Assembly (NCBI GenBank): GCA_963921825.1 | Contig: OY997589.1 | Coordinates: 52,384,546 to 52,448,545 of the forward strand | Length of the DNA: 64,000 nt | Direction of reading: 5' to 3' | Source: Erodium maritimum | Lineage: Eukaryota; Streptophyta; Magnoliopsida; Geraniales; Geraniaceae | Shown here: piece after piece, positions 49,061 to 60,972 of the stretch | Numbering within the stretch: the stretch's first letter is position 1 | Layout of the letters: each line of letters begins with the position of its first letter | Position numbers and translations under genes: made by a program | The notes under the pieces: generated by a model | Databases searched by the model: none | What the model saw: only the letters and a program-made list of their open reading frames with translations | Told to the model about the DNA's origin: nothing

Positions 49061-49548
49061 CTGTTGGGTCTCGATGGAGGGTATGAACACATACTTGCAG
49101 CGGAAATAACTCGAGACCATGTCATAGAACACTACCAAATATTAGATACACAAGAAAATAAACAATATGGATGTTTCCTTACCAACTAGTTCAAGAAAAG
49201 GAAGAGAACACCAAAGAAACGATGATCGGCTTGAGTCTCCAAGACGCCTACGTATCCAAATGGAATCAAAGCCACGTAGTTCTTCTTTAGATGACTCAAG
49301 AACACAACAAGAGGGGGGAAAAGTGCCAAACTCGAAATTGTAGTGTGAGAGGGAGAGAAGTTGTGTTTCTATTCTTGTCTTGTGATTTGTTGTAGGAAAA
49401 AGATGACTTAAACCATCAACAACCATCAAGGACAAGTAAGGTGTGAAGCATGGTGTGAAGTAAGACAAGCATGGTGCTAAGTATGGCAAGACAAGATGGG
49501 TTAGGTGGTGAATCACCAACACCTTAATCCTTGTCTTGCTTACTTAGT

Positions 49549-49577
49549 ACTAATTAATCAAGACTTGATTAATTAGT
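49549..49577. other. Perfect palindrome in the 5' LTR
   Basis: Same 14-bp arms with one central base as at 42284-42312, here in the LTR that should act as promoter. Confidence 0.85.
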
Positions 49578-49580
49578 TCC

Positions 49581-49631
49581 ATGGGCCTTGGTTGCATGGG
49601 CCTTTCATGGGCCTCTTGGAACATGGCCCAT
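49581..49631. promoter_or_regulatory. Cluster of four TGGGCC motifs in the 5' LTR
   Basis: ATGGGCC occurs three times on the plus strand (starts at about 49,581, 49,596 and 49,607) and once as GGCCCAT (about 49,625) within 51 bp. TGGGCC/GGCCCA is the plant site II motif bound by TCP factors in many promoters. Whether it acts here is an inference; it would lie downstream of the TATA-like site in element orientation. The same cluster is at 42316-42366 in the other LTR. Confidence 0.4.
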
Positions 49632-49919
49632 AGCCATTCCCAACGAGGTCCCGTGACGTGCTCATCGCCTCCAAGCCTTCCATACCGGAAATGTCCAACA
49701 TTATCCGACGCGATCAATCCCAAGACTCCAAGCCTTGTCTTGATCCGTAATGTCCTATTCACTTACGGGCACATGACCCAAAACCCAGTTTTGGTCATGT
49801 CCCGAGACAACTCTCTTTTGGCCATTCTCCATAAATGTGTCAATGAGTTTCATCCTTCGGTGTGACCCTTAGGTCTATGCATGTCGATAGATCAACGTAA
49901 AATCCCATTTTACTTGATC

Positions 49920-49928
49920 CTATATAAG
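49920..49928 (-). promoter_or_regulatory. Possible TATA box of the 5' LTR
   Basis: On the minus strand CTTATATAG lies about 810 bp into the 1,676-bp LTR, a mid-LTR position similar to promoters of long-LTR copia elements. The motif is nearly symmetric and there are other AT-rich stretches (for example minus-strand GTATATATC near 50,690), so this is a weak call. Confidence 0.3.
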
Positions 49929-50737
49929 TGGCAACTAACGAGACTTTAGTATTGCCTGACACTACATAGCGAATCGAACCAATCGATTCTAACCTTTCCG
50001 TCCTCCCTGTCATTATCCTTTTATCTCCGATATCCTGATTGAGATAAGGCATAGAGCCGTCATCCTTATTATTCTCAATCACTGTTCCTTGATATGTGAG
50101 ATGACTGAATATATGATACCTAGTATCATGTGCATGGCCATGCTATTCTTTCAGTCACTCTCGATCAAGCGGCCGAGAACCGATATCTTTCCCATACCTC
50201 AGTATGAGGGATAAATCCCTTAGCCGTCTTTCGTGTCACTCATGCAACCCGTCCCCAAGCCAATCCTGGCCGTTATGGAAGCCCTGTTACGGACAACGTT
50301 AGGCTCAGGTCAAACTTAGTTGTTGACTGCATAGTGATCACAAAGACTCCTTGGTCTAAGGATACATGACAAGCTACGACACTGAATATGTTAATGACTC
50401 AATCTATGGCACACATTCAGGGCGGGTCGTCCAATATCATGTCCCACATGATATCTATGATCAGACTCCGGAATCCCATTCCAATGACTAACAGAACGTA
50501 AGCCATGAAGAGCCATCTTTCATACTAGTCGCTTCTAGTGAAGCTTTATTGACTAGGGACCCATCGAGTGTGATCCATCTCGATCTATGGTTCTATTCGC
50601 ATGGTGGGCATAGATCAGAAATCACATCGATATATTACTCCAACACATAAGTAATAGAAAGCCGCTTTAATCTTATTGCTAATGATGATATATACATTTG
50701 GACATTTATGATTGAACTACGGGCACTAAGACTAACA

Positions 50738-50742
50738 CTCTA
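50738..50742. repeat. Target-site duplication, right copy (CTCTA)
   Basis: CTCTA directly after the LTR terminus at 50,737, identical to 41792-41796, followed at once by the satellite sequence CCCTTACACCTATG. Confidence 0.95.
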
Positions 50743-53700
50743 CCCTTACACCTATGAAATTTATAAGTAGGCTTGGGACTTGGGATGAGGTATTTCCACT
50801 TTGGAGTTGGACTAGTGCATATGGGTGGTAGTGGATTCAAGAAAGAGATCATACGGGAGGAATATGTCATGGAGGTGGGTCGGAAGGTTTGTTTTGGAGG
50901 ATAGGTTGGATGGAAAGGGATAATATGGAGTAGTTTTCATGGAGAATCATCGGTGGACGACCGTTGTTTTGAGGTTGGTCGAGACAGACTAGAGGTGGAC
51001 CGACTAATATTTATTGTCGGTCGGTCTGTCTTCCTGGTTGGTCCCCACACGTTTGAGATATGCCGGCCGATACCTCGCGTCGTTCGAGATGTTTTGCAGC
51101 ACATTATGGCGCGGTCGGCCTCTTTTTCGAAAGACCGATCAATATGTGACTAGGCGACCTTTCAATTCTAATGAAACAAATTACTTGTCTGGATATCTTA
51201 CACGTAATAAATTGTTCTCTACCCTTACACCTATGAAATTTTTAAGTACGCTTGGGACTTGGGATGAGGTATTTCCATTTTGGAGTTGGACTAGTGCATG
51301 TGGGTGGTAGTGGATTCGCGAAAGAGATCATACAGGAGGAGGATGTCATGGAGGAGGGTCGAAAGGTTTGTTTTTGATGATAGGTTGGATGGAAAGGGAT
51401 TATGTGGAGTAGTTTTCATGGAGAATCATCGGTGGACGACCGTTGTTTTGAGGTTGGTCGACACAGACTAGAGGTGGGCCCGTTAATATTTATTGCTGGT
51501 CGGTCTGTCTTGCCGGTTGGTCTCGACACGTTTGAGATGGGCCGGCCGATACCTCGCGTTGGTCGACATGTTTTGCAGCACATTATGGCGCGGTCGGCCT
51601 CTTTTTCGGAAGACCGACCAATATTTGTCTAGGCGACCTTTCAATTCTCATGAAACAAATTACTTGTCTGGATATCTTACTCCTAATAACGTGTTCTCTA
51701 CCCTTACACCTATGAAATTTATCAGTTGCTTGGGACTTGGGAGGAGGTATTTCCATTTTGGAGTTGGACTAGTGCATGTGGGTGGTAGTGGATTCGCGAA
51801 AGAGATCATACAGGAGGAGGATGTCATGGAGGAGGGTCGGAATGTTTGTTTGGAAGATAGGTTGGATGGAAAGGGATAATGTGGAGTAGTTTTCATGGAG
51901 AATCAGCGGTGGATGACCATTATTTTGAGGTTGGTCGAGACATACTAGAGGTGGGCCAACCAATATTTAATGTCGGTCGGTCTATCTTGCAGGTTGGTCT
52001 CGACATGTTTTAGCTGTGCCGGCCAATACCTCGCATCGTTCGACATGTTATGCAGCACATTATTTCGCGGTCAGCCTTTTTCTCGGAAGCCCGACCAATA
52101 TTTGACTACGCGACCTTTCAATTCTAATGAAACAAATTACTTGTCTGGATATCTTACCCCTAATAACGTGTTCTCTACCCTTACACCTATGAAATTTATA
52201 AGTACGTTTCGGACTTGAGATAAGGTAGTTCCATTTTGGAGCTGGACTAGTGCATATGGGTGGTAGTGTATTCGAGAAAGAGATCATACGGGAGGAATAT
52301 GTCATGGAGGTGGGTTGGAAGGTTTGTTTTGGAGGATAGGTTGGATGGGAAGGGATAATATGGAGTAGTTTTCAAGGAGAATCATCGGTGGACGACCGTT
52401 GTTTTGAGGTTGGTCGAGACAGACAAGATGTGGACCGACTAATATTTATTGTCGGTCGGTCTGTCTTCCTGGTTGGTCCCCACATGTTTGAGATGTGCCG
52501 GCCGATACCTCGCGTCGTTCGAGATGTTTTGCAGCACATTATGGTGCGGTCGGCCTCTTTTTCGAATGACCGATCAATATGTGACTAGGCGACCTTTCAA
52601 TTCTAATGAAACAAATTACTTGTCTGGATATCTTACACGTAATAAATTGTTCTCTACCCTTACACCTATGAAATTTTGAAGTACGCTTGGGACTTGGGAT
52701 GAGGTATTTCCATTTTGGAGTTGGACTAGTGCATGTCGGTGGTAGTGGATTCTCGAAAGAGATCATACAGGAGGAGGATGTCATGGAGGAGGGTCGGAAG
52801 GTTTGTTTTGGAGGATAGGTTGGATGGAAAGGGATTATGTGGAGTAGTTTTCATGGAGAATCATCGGTGGACGACCGTTGTTTTGAGGTTGGTCGACACA
52901 GACTAGAGGTGGGCCCGCTAATATTTATTGCTGGTCGGTCTGTCTTGCCGGTTGGTCTCGACACGTTTGAGATGGGCCGGCCGATACCTCGCGTTGGTCG
53001 ACATATTTTGCAGCACATTATGGCGCGTTCGGCCTCTTTTTTGGAAGACCGACCAATATTTGTCTAGGCGACCTTTCAATTCTAATGAAACAAATTACTT
53101 GTCTGGATGTCTTACTCCTAATAACGTGTTCTCTACCCTTACACCTATGAAATTTATCAGTTGCTTGGGACTTCGGAGGAGGTTTTTCCATTTTGGAGTT
53201 GGACTAGTGCATTTGGGTGGTAGTGGATTCGCGAAAGAGATCATACAGGAGGAGGATGTCATGGAGGAGGGTCGGAAGGTTTGTTTTGGAGGATAGGTTG
53301 GATGGAAAGGTATAATGTGGAGTAGTTTTCATGGAGAATCAGCGGTGGATGACCATTGTTTTGAGGTTGGTCGAGACATACTAGAGGTGGGTCAACCAAT
53401 TTTTAATGTCCGTCGGTCTATCTTGCAGGTTGGTCTCGACACGTTTTAGCTGGGCCGGCCAATACCTCGCATCGTTCGACATGTTATGCAGCACATTATT
53501 TCGCGGTCAGCCTTTTTCTCGGAAGCCCGACCAATATTTGACTACGCGACCTTTCAATTCTAATGAAACAAATTACTTGTCTGGATATCTTACCCCTAAT
53601 AACGTGTTCTCTACCCTTACACCTATGAAATTTATAAGTACGTTTCGGACTTGAGATGAGGTAGTTCCATTTTGGAGCTGGACTAGTGCATATGGGTGGT

Positions 53701-54271
53701 AGTGGATTCGAGAAAGAGATCATACGGGAGGAATATGTCATGGAGGTGGGTCGGAAGGTTTGTTTTGGAGGATAGGTGTGATGGAAAGGGATAATATGGA
53801 GTAGTTTTCAGGGAGAATCATCGGTGGACGACCGTTGTTTTGAGGTTGGTCGAGATAGACTAGAGGTGGACCGACTAATATTTATTGTCGGTCGGTCTGT
53901 CTTCCTGGTTGGTCCCCACACGTTTGAGATGTGCCGGCCGATACCTCGCGTCGTTCAGATGTTTTGCAGCACATTATGGCGCGGTCGGCCTCTTTTTCAA
54001 AAGACCGATCAATATGTGACTAGGCGACCTTTCAATTCTAATGAAACAAATTACTTGTCTGGATATCTTACATGTAATAAATTGTTCTCTACCCTTACAC
54101 CTATGAAATTTTTAAGTACGCTTGGGACTTGGGGTGAGGTATTTCCATTTTGGAGTTGGACTAGTGCATGTGGGTGGTAGTGGATTCGCGAAAGAGATCA
54201 TACAGGAGGAGGATGTCATGGAGGAGGGTCGGAAGGTTTGTTTTGGAGGATAGGTTGGATGGAAAGGGATT
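50743..54271. repeat. Higher-order repeat: 1,435-bp trimer, two and a third copies
   Basis: The remainder of the interrupted monomer (to about 50,922) is followed by trimer copies at about 50,923-52,357 and 52,358-53,793, then one further unit to 54,271. Marker monomers recur at 51402 and 52837 (GTCGACACAGACTAGAGGTG, GGGCCCG) and at about 50,923, 52,358 and 53,794 (CTTCCTGGTTGGTCCCCAC, ACACGTAATAAATTG). It has the same trimer length as 4.4-8.7 kb but different member monomers. Confidence 0.85.
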
Positions 54272-56664
54272 ATGTGGAGTAGTTTTCATGGAGAATCATC
54301 GGTGGACGACCGTTGTTTTGAGGTTGGTCGAGACAGACTAGAGGTGGGCCGGCTAATATTTATTGTCGGTCGGTCTGTCTTCCTGGTTGGTCCCGACACG
54401 TTTGAGATGTGCCGGCCGATACCTCGCGTCGGTCGAGATGATTTGCAGCACATTATGGCGCGGTCGGCGTGTTTTTCGAAAGACCGATCAATATTTGACT
54501 AGGCGACCTTTCAATTCTAATGAAACAAATTACTTGTCTGGATATCTTACACGTAATAAATTGTTCTCTACCCTTACACCTATGAAATTTATAAGTACGC
54601 TTGGGACTTGGGATGAGGTATTTCCATTTTGGAGTTGGACTAGTACATGTGGGTGGTAGTGGATTCGCGAAAGAGATCATACAAGAGGAGGATGTCATGG
54701 AGGAGGGTCGGAAGGTTTGTTTTGGAGGATAGGTTGGATGGAAAGGGATAATGTGGAGTAGTTTTCATGGAGAATCATCGGTGGACGACCGTTGTTTTGA
54801 GGTTGGTCGAGACATACTAGAGGTGGGCCAACCAATATTTAATGTCGGCCGGTCTATCTTGCAGGTTGGTCTCGACACGTTGAGCTGTGCCGGCCGATAC
54901 CTCGCATCGTTCGACATGTTATGCAGCACATTATTTCGCGGTCAGCCTTTTTCTCGGAAGACCGACCAATATTTGACTAGGCGACCTTTCAATTCTATTG
55001 ATACAAATTACTTGTCTGGATATCTTACCCCTAATAACGTGTTCTCTACCCTTACACCTACGAAATTTATAAGTAGGCTTGGGACTTGGGATGAGGTATT
55101 TCCACTTTGGAGTTGGACTAATGCATGTTGGTGGTAGTGGATTCGCGAAAGAGATCATACAGGAGGAGGATGTCATGGAGGTGGGTCGGAAGGTTTGTTT
55201 TGGAGGATAGGATGGATGGAAAGGGATAATGTGGAGTAGTTTTCATGGAGAATCATCGGTGGACGACTATTATTTGGAGGTTGGTCGAGACAGACTAGAG
55301 GTGGACCGACTAATACTTATTGTCGGTCGATCTGTTTTGCCGGTTGGTCTCGACACGTTTGAGCTGGGCCGGCCGATACCTCGCATCGTTCGACATGTTA
55401 TGCAGCACATTATTTCGCGGTTAGCCTTTTTCTCGGAAGCCCGATCAATATTTGACTAGGCGACCTTTCAATTCTAATGAAACAAATTACTTGTCTGGAT
55501 ATCTTACCCCTAATAACGTGTTCTCTACCCTTACACCTATGAAATTTATAAGTATGCTTGGGACTTGGGATGAGGTATTTCCACTTTGGAGTTGGACTAG
55601 TGCATGTGGGTGGTAGTCGATTCGAGAAAGAGATCATACGGGAGGAAGATGTCATAGAGGTGGGTCTGAAGGTTTGTTTTGGAGGATAGGTTGGATGGAA
55701 AGGGATAATATGGACAAGTTTTCATGGAGAATTATCGATGGACGACCGGTTTTTTGAGGTTGGTCCAGACGGACTAGAGGTAGACCGGCTAATATTTATT
55801 GTCGGTCGATCTGTCTTGCCTGTTGTTCTCGACACGTTTGAGCTGTGCCGGCCGATACCTCGCATCGTTCGACATGTTATGCAGCACATTATTTCGCGGT
55901 TAGCCTTTTTCTCGGAAGCCCGATCAATATTTGACTAGGCGACCTTTCAATTCTAATGAAACAAATTACTTGTCTGGATATCTTACCCCTAATAACATGT
56001 TCCCTACTCTCACACCTATGAAATTTTTAAGTACGCTTGGGACTTGGGATGAGGTATTTCCACTTTGGAGTTGGACTAGTGCATGTTGGTGGTAGTGGAT
56101 TCGCGAAAGAGATCATGCAGGAGGAGGATGTCATGGAGGAGGGTCGGAAGGTTTGTTTTGGAGGATAGGTTCGATGGAAAAGGATAATGTGGAGTAGTGT
56201 TCATGGAGAATTAGCCGTGGATAACCGTTGTTTTGAGGTTTGTCGAGACATACTAGAGGTGGGCCAACCAATATTTAATGTCGGTCGGTCTGTCTTGCCG
56301 TTTGGTCTCGACACGTTTGAGATGGGCCGGCCGGCACCTCGCATCGTTCGACATGTTTTGCAGCACATTATGGCGTGGTCGGCCTCATTTTCGGAAGACC
56401 GACCAATATTTGACTAGGCGACCTTTCAATTCTAATGAAACAAATTACTTGTCTGGATATCTTACACGTAATAACGTGTTCTCTACCCTTACACCTATGA
56501 AATTTATAAGTACGCTTGGGACTTGGGATGAAGTATTTCCATTTTGGTGTTGGACTAGTGCATGTGGGTGGTAGTGGATCGCGAAAGAGATCATACAGGT
56601 GGAGGATGTCATGGAGGAGGGTCGGAAGGTTTGTTTTTGATGATAGGTTGGATGGAAAGGGATA
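54272..56664. repeat. Satellite block: mixed and chimeric monomers
   Basis: Monomers at 54272, 54751, 55229, about 55,708 and 56187. Those at 55229 and 55,708 have a B-type left part and an A-type right part of the GGTCG half. The one at 56187 switches several times between A and B. No higher-order period is evident. Confidence 0.8.
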
Positions 56665-59536
56665 ATGTGGAGTAGTTTTCATGGAGAATCATCGGTGGAC
56701 GACCGTTGTTTTGAGGTTGGTCAAGACAGACTAGAGGTGGGCCGGCTGATATTTATTGTCGGTCGGTTTGTCTTGCCGGTTGGTCTCGACACGTTTGAGA
56801 TGGGCCGGCCGTTACCTCGCGTCGGTCGACATGTTTTGCAGCACATTATGGCGTGGTCGGCCTCATTTTCGGAAGACCGACCAATATTTGACTAGGCGAC
56901 CTTTCAATTCTAATGAAACAAATTACTTGTCTGGATATCTTACACGTAATAACGTGTTCTCTACCCTTACACCTATGAAATTTTTAAGTACACTTGGGAC
57001 TTGGGATGAGGTATTTCCATTTTGGAGTTGGACTTGTGCATGTGGGTGGTAGTGGATTCGCGAAATAGATCATACAGGTGGAGGATGTCATGGAGGAGGG
57101 TCGGAAGGTTTGTTTTGGAGGATAGGTTAGATGGAAAGGGATAATGTGGAGTAGTTTTCATGGAGAATTGACGGTGGGCGATTGTTGTTTTGTGGTTGGT
57201 CGAGACATACTAGAGGTGGGCCAACCAATATTTAATGTCGGTCGGTCTATCTTGCAGGTTGATCTCAACACGTTTGAGCCGGGCCGGCCGATACCTCGCA
57301 TCGTTCGACATGTTATACGGCACATTATTTCACGGTCAGCCTTTTTTTCGGAAGCCCGACCAATATTTGACTAGGCGACCTTTCAATTCTAATGAAACAA
57401 ATTACTTGTCTGGATATCTTACACGTAATAACGTGTTCTCTACCCTTACACCTATGAAATTTATAAGTACGCTTGGGACTTGGGATGAAGTATTTCCATT
57501 TTGGTGTTGGACTAGTGCATGTGGGTGGTAGTGGATCGCGAAAGAGATCATACAGGTGGAGGATGTCATGGAGGAGGGTCGGAAGGTTTGTTTTTGATGA
57601 TAGGTTGGATGGAAAGGGATAATGTGGAGTAGTTTTCATGGAGAATCATCGGTGGACGACCGTTGTTTTGAGGTTGGTCAAGACAGACTAGAGGTGGGCC
57701 GGCTGATATTTATTGTCGGTCGGTTTGTCTTGCCGGTTGGTCTCGACACGTTTGAGATGGGCCGGCCGTTACCTCGCGTCGGTCGACATGTTTTGCAGCA
57801 CATTATGGCGTGGTCGGCCTCATTTTCGGAAGACCGACCAATATTTGACTAGGCGACCTTTCAATTCTAATGAAACAAATTACTTGTCTGGATATCTTAC
57901 ACGTAATAACGTGTTCTCTACCCTTACACCTATGAAATTTTTAAGTACACTTGGGACTTGGGATGAGGTATTTCCATTTTGGAGTTGGACTTGTGCATGT
58001 GGGTGGTAGTGGATTCGCGAAATAGATCATACAGGTGGAGGATGTCATGGAGGAGGGTCGGAAGGTTTGTTTTGGAGGATAGGTTAGATGGAAAGGGATA
58101 ATGTGGAGTAGTTTTCATGGAGAATTGACGGTGGGCGATTGTTGTTTTGTGGTTGGTCGAGACATACTAGAGGTGGGCCAACCAATATTTAATGTCGGTC
58201 GGTCTATCTTGCAGGTTGATCTCAACACGTTTGAGCCGGGCCGGCCGATACCTCGCATCGTTCGACATGTTATACGGCACATTATTTCACGGTCAGCCTT
58301 TTTTTCGGAAGCCCGACCAATATTTGACTAGGCGACCTTTCAATTCTAATGAAACAAATTACTTGTCTGGATATCTTACACGTAATAACGTGTTCTCTAC
58401 CCTTACACCTATGAAATTTATAAGTACGCTTGGGACTTGGGATGAAGTATTTCCATTTTGGTGTTGGACTAGTGCATGTGGGTGGTAGTGGATCGCGAAA
58501 GAGATCATACAGGTGGAGGATGTCATGGAGGAGGGTCGGAAGGTTTGTTTTTGATGATAGGTTGGATGGAAAGGGATAATGTGGAGTAGTTTTCATGGAG
58601 AATCATCGGTGGACGACCGTTGTTTTGAGGTTGGTCAAGACAGACTAGAGGTGGGCCGGCTGATATTTATTGTCGGTCGGTTTGTCTTGCCGGTTGGTCT
58701 CGACACGTTTGAGATGGGCCGGCCGTTACCTCGCGTTGGTCGACATGTTTTGCAGCACATTATGGCGTGGTCGGCCTCATTTTCGGAAGACCGACCAATA
58801 TTTGACTAGGCGACCTTTCAATTCTAATGAAACAAATTACTTGTCTGGATATCTTACACGTAATAATGTGTTCTCTACCCTTACACCTATGAAATTTTTA
58901 AGTACACTTGGGACTTGGGATGAGGTATTTCCATTTTGGAGTTGGACTTGTGCATGTGGGTGGTAGTGGATTCGCGAAATAGATCATACAGGTGGAGGAT
59001 GTCATGGAGGAGGGTCGGAAGGTTTGTTTTGGAGGATAGGTTAGATGGAAAGGGATAATGTGGAGTAGTTTTCATGGAGAATTGACGGTGGACGATTGTT
59101 GTTTTGTGGTTGGTCGAGACATACTAGAGGTGGGCCAACCAATATTTAATGTCGGTCGGTCTATCTTGCAGGTTGATCTCAACACGTTTGAGCCGGGCCG
59201 GCCGATACCTCGCATCGTTCGACATGTTATACGGCACATTATTTCACGGTCAGCCTTTTTTTCGGAAGCCCGACCAATATTTGACTAGGCGACCTTTCAA
59301 TTCTAATGAAACAAATTACTTGTCTGGATATCTTACACGTAATAACGTGTTCTCTACCCTTACACCTATGAAATTTTTAAGTACACTTGGGACTTGGGAT
59401 GAGGTATTTTCATTTTGGAGTTGGACTAGTGCATGTGGGTGGTAGTGGATTCGCGAAAGAGATCATACAGGTGGAGGATGTCATGGAGGAGGGTCGGAAG
59501 GTTTGTTTTGGACGATAGGTCGGATGGAAAGGGATA
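56665..59536. repeat. Higher-order repeat: 957-bp dimer, three copies
   Basis: Copies at 56665-57621, 57622-58578 and 58579-59536. Within each, the first monomer has GTGGTCGGCCTCATTTTCGG and the second has GAATTGACGGTG. The copies differ at only a few bases, for example TAACGTG versus TAATGTG near 58,866 and GTGGGCG versus GTGGACG near 59,090. A GTGGATCGCGAAAG 1-bp deletion recurs at 957-bp spacing. Confidence 0.92.
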
Positions 59537-60972
59537 ATGTGGAGTAGTTTTCATGGAGAATTGACGGTGGACGATTGTTGTTTTGAGGTTGGTCGAGACA
59601 TACTAGAGGTGGGCCAACAAATATTTAATGTCGGTCGGTCTATTTTGCAGGTTGATCTCGACACGTTTGAGCTGGGCCGGCCGATACTTCGCATCGTTCG
59701 ACATGTTATACGGCACATTATTTCACGGTCAGCCTTTTTTTCGGAAGCCCAACCAATATTTGACTAGGCGACCTTTCAATTCTAATGAAACAAATTACTT
59801 GTCTGGATATCTTACACGTAATAACGTGTTCTCTACCCTTACACCTATGAAATTTATAAGTACGCTTGGGACTTGGGATGAAGTATTTCCATTTTGGAGT
59901 TGGACTAGTGCATGTGGGTGGTAGTGGATCGCGAACGAGATCATACAGGTGGAGGATGTCATGGAGGAGGGTCGGAAGGTTTGTTTTGGATGATAGGTTG
60001 GATGGAAAGGGATAATGTGGAGTAGTTTTCATGGAGAATCATCGGTGGACGACCGTTGTTTTGAGGTTGGTCGAGACAGACTAGAGGTGGGCCGGCTTAT
60101 GTTTATTGTCGGTCGGTTTGTCTTGCCGGTTGGTCTCGACACGTTTGAGATGGGCCGGCCGTTACCTCGCGACGGTCGACATGTTTTGCAGCACATTATG
60201 GCGTGGTCGGCCTCATTTTCGGAAGACCGACCAATATTTGACTAGGCGACCTTTCAATTCTAATGAAACAAATTACTTGTCTGGATATCTTACACGTAAT
60301 AACGTGTTCTCTACCCTTACACCTATGAAATTTTTAAGTACACTTGGGACATGGGATGAGGTATTTTCATTTTGGAGTTGGACTAGTGCATGTGGGTGGT
60401 AGTGGATTCGCGAAAGAGATCATACAGGTGGAGGATGTCATGGAGGAGGGTCGGAAGGTTTGTTTTGGACGATAGGTCGGATGGAAAGGGATAATGTGGA
60501 GTAGTTTTCATGGAGAATTGACGGTGGACGATTGTTGTTTTGAGGTTGGTCGAGACATACTAGAGGTGGGCCAACAAATATTTAATGTCGGTCGGTCTAT
60601 TTTGCAGGTTGATCTCGACACGTTTGAGCTGGGCCGGCCGATAACTCGCATCGTTCGACATGTTATACGGCACATTATTTCACGGTCAGCCTTTTTCTTG
60701 GAAGCCCGACTAATATTTGACTAGGCGACCTTTCAATCCTAATGAAACGAATTACTTGTCTAGATATCTTACACGTAATAACGTGTTCTCTACCCTCACA
60801 CCTATGAAATTTTTAAGTACGCTTGGGACTTGGGATGATGTATTTCCATTTTGGAGTTGGACTAGTGCATGTGGGTGGTTGTGGATTTGCGAAAGAGATC
60901 ATACAGGAGGAGGATGTCATGGAGGAGAGTCGGAAGGTTTGTTTTGGAGGATAGGTTGGATGGAAAGGGATG
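59537..60972. repeat. Continuation of the 957-bp dimer family
   Basis: Monomers at 59537, 60015 and 60494. The units at 59537 and 60494 are a pair 957 bp apart (GGGCCAACAAATATTTAATG, TCTATTTTGCAGG). 60015 is the partner of the first monomer of the preceding dimers. The dimer order is shifted by one monomer relative to 56,665-59,536. Confidence 0.8.

Larger units (their letters stand above)
41797..50737 (-). mobile_element. Intact Ty1/copia LTR retrotransposon (Angela/BARE-like), 8,941 bp
   Basis: Complete element inserted in reverse orientation. It has 1,676-bp LTRs at both ends with TG...CA termini, a 5-bp target duplication, a tRNA-iMet primer-binding site beside the right (5') LTR, a polypurine tract beside the left (3') LTR, a leader of about 1.5 kb and one uninterrupted gag-pol frame of 1,341 codons. 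Integrase precedes reverse transcriptase, which is the copia order. The long LTRs, total size near 8.9 kb, single open frame and TGTTAG-type end beside a GTGGGAGAT polypurine tract resemble the plant Angela/BARE clade. That clade assignment is from memory of the family and would need a reverse-transcriptase tree. The LTRs differ at one base, so the insertion is recent. Confidence 0.96.
49062..50737 (-). repeat. 5' LTR of the copia element (1,676 bp)
   Basis: Right-hand copy, the 5' LTR in the element's own orientation, and therefore the one expected to drive transcription towards lower coordinates. It has the same length and termini as 41797-43472. It is directly followed, in element orientation, by one spacer base and the primer-binding site. 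Confidence 0.97.
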
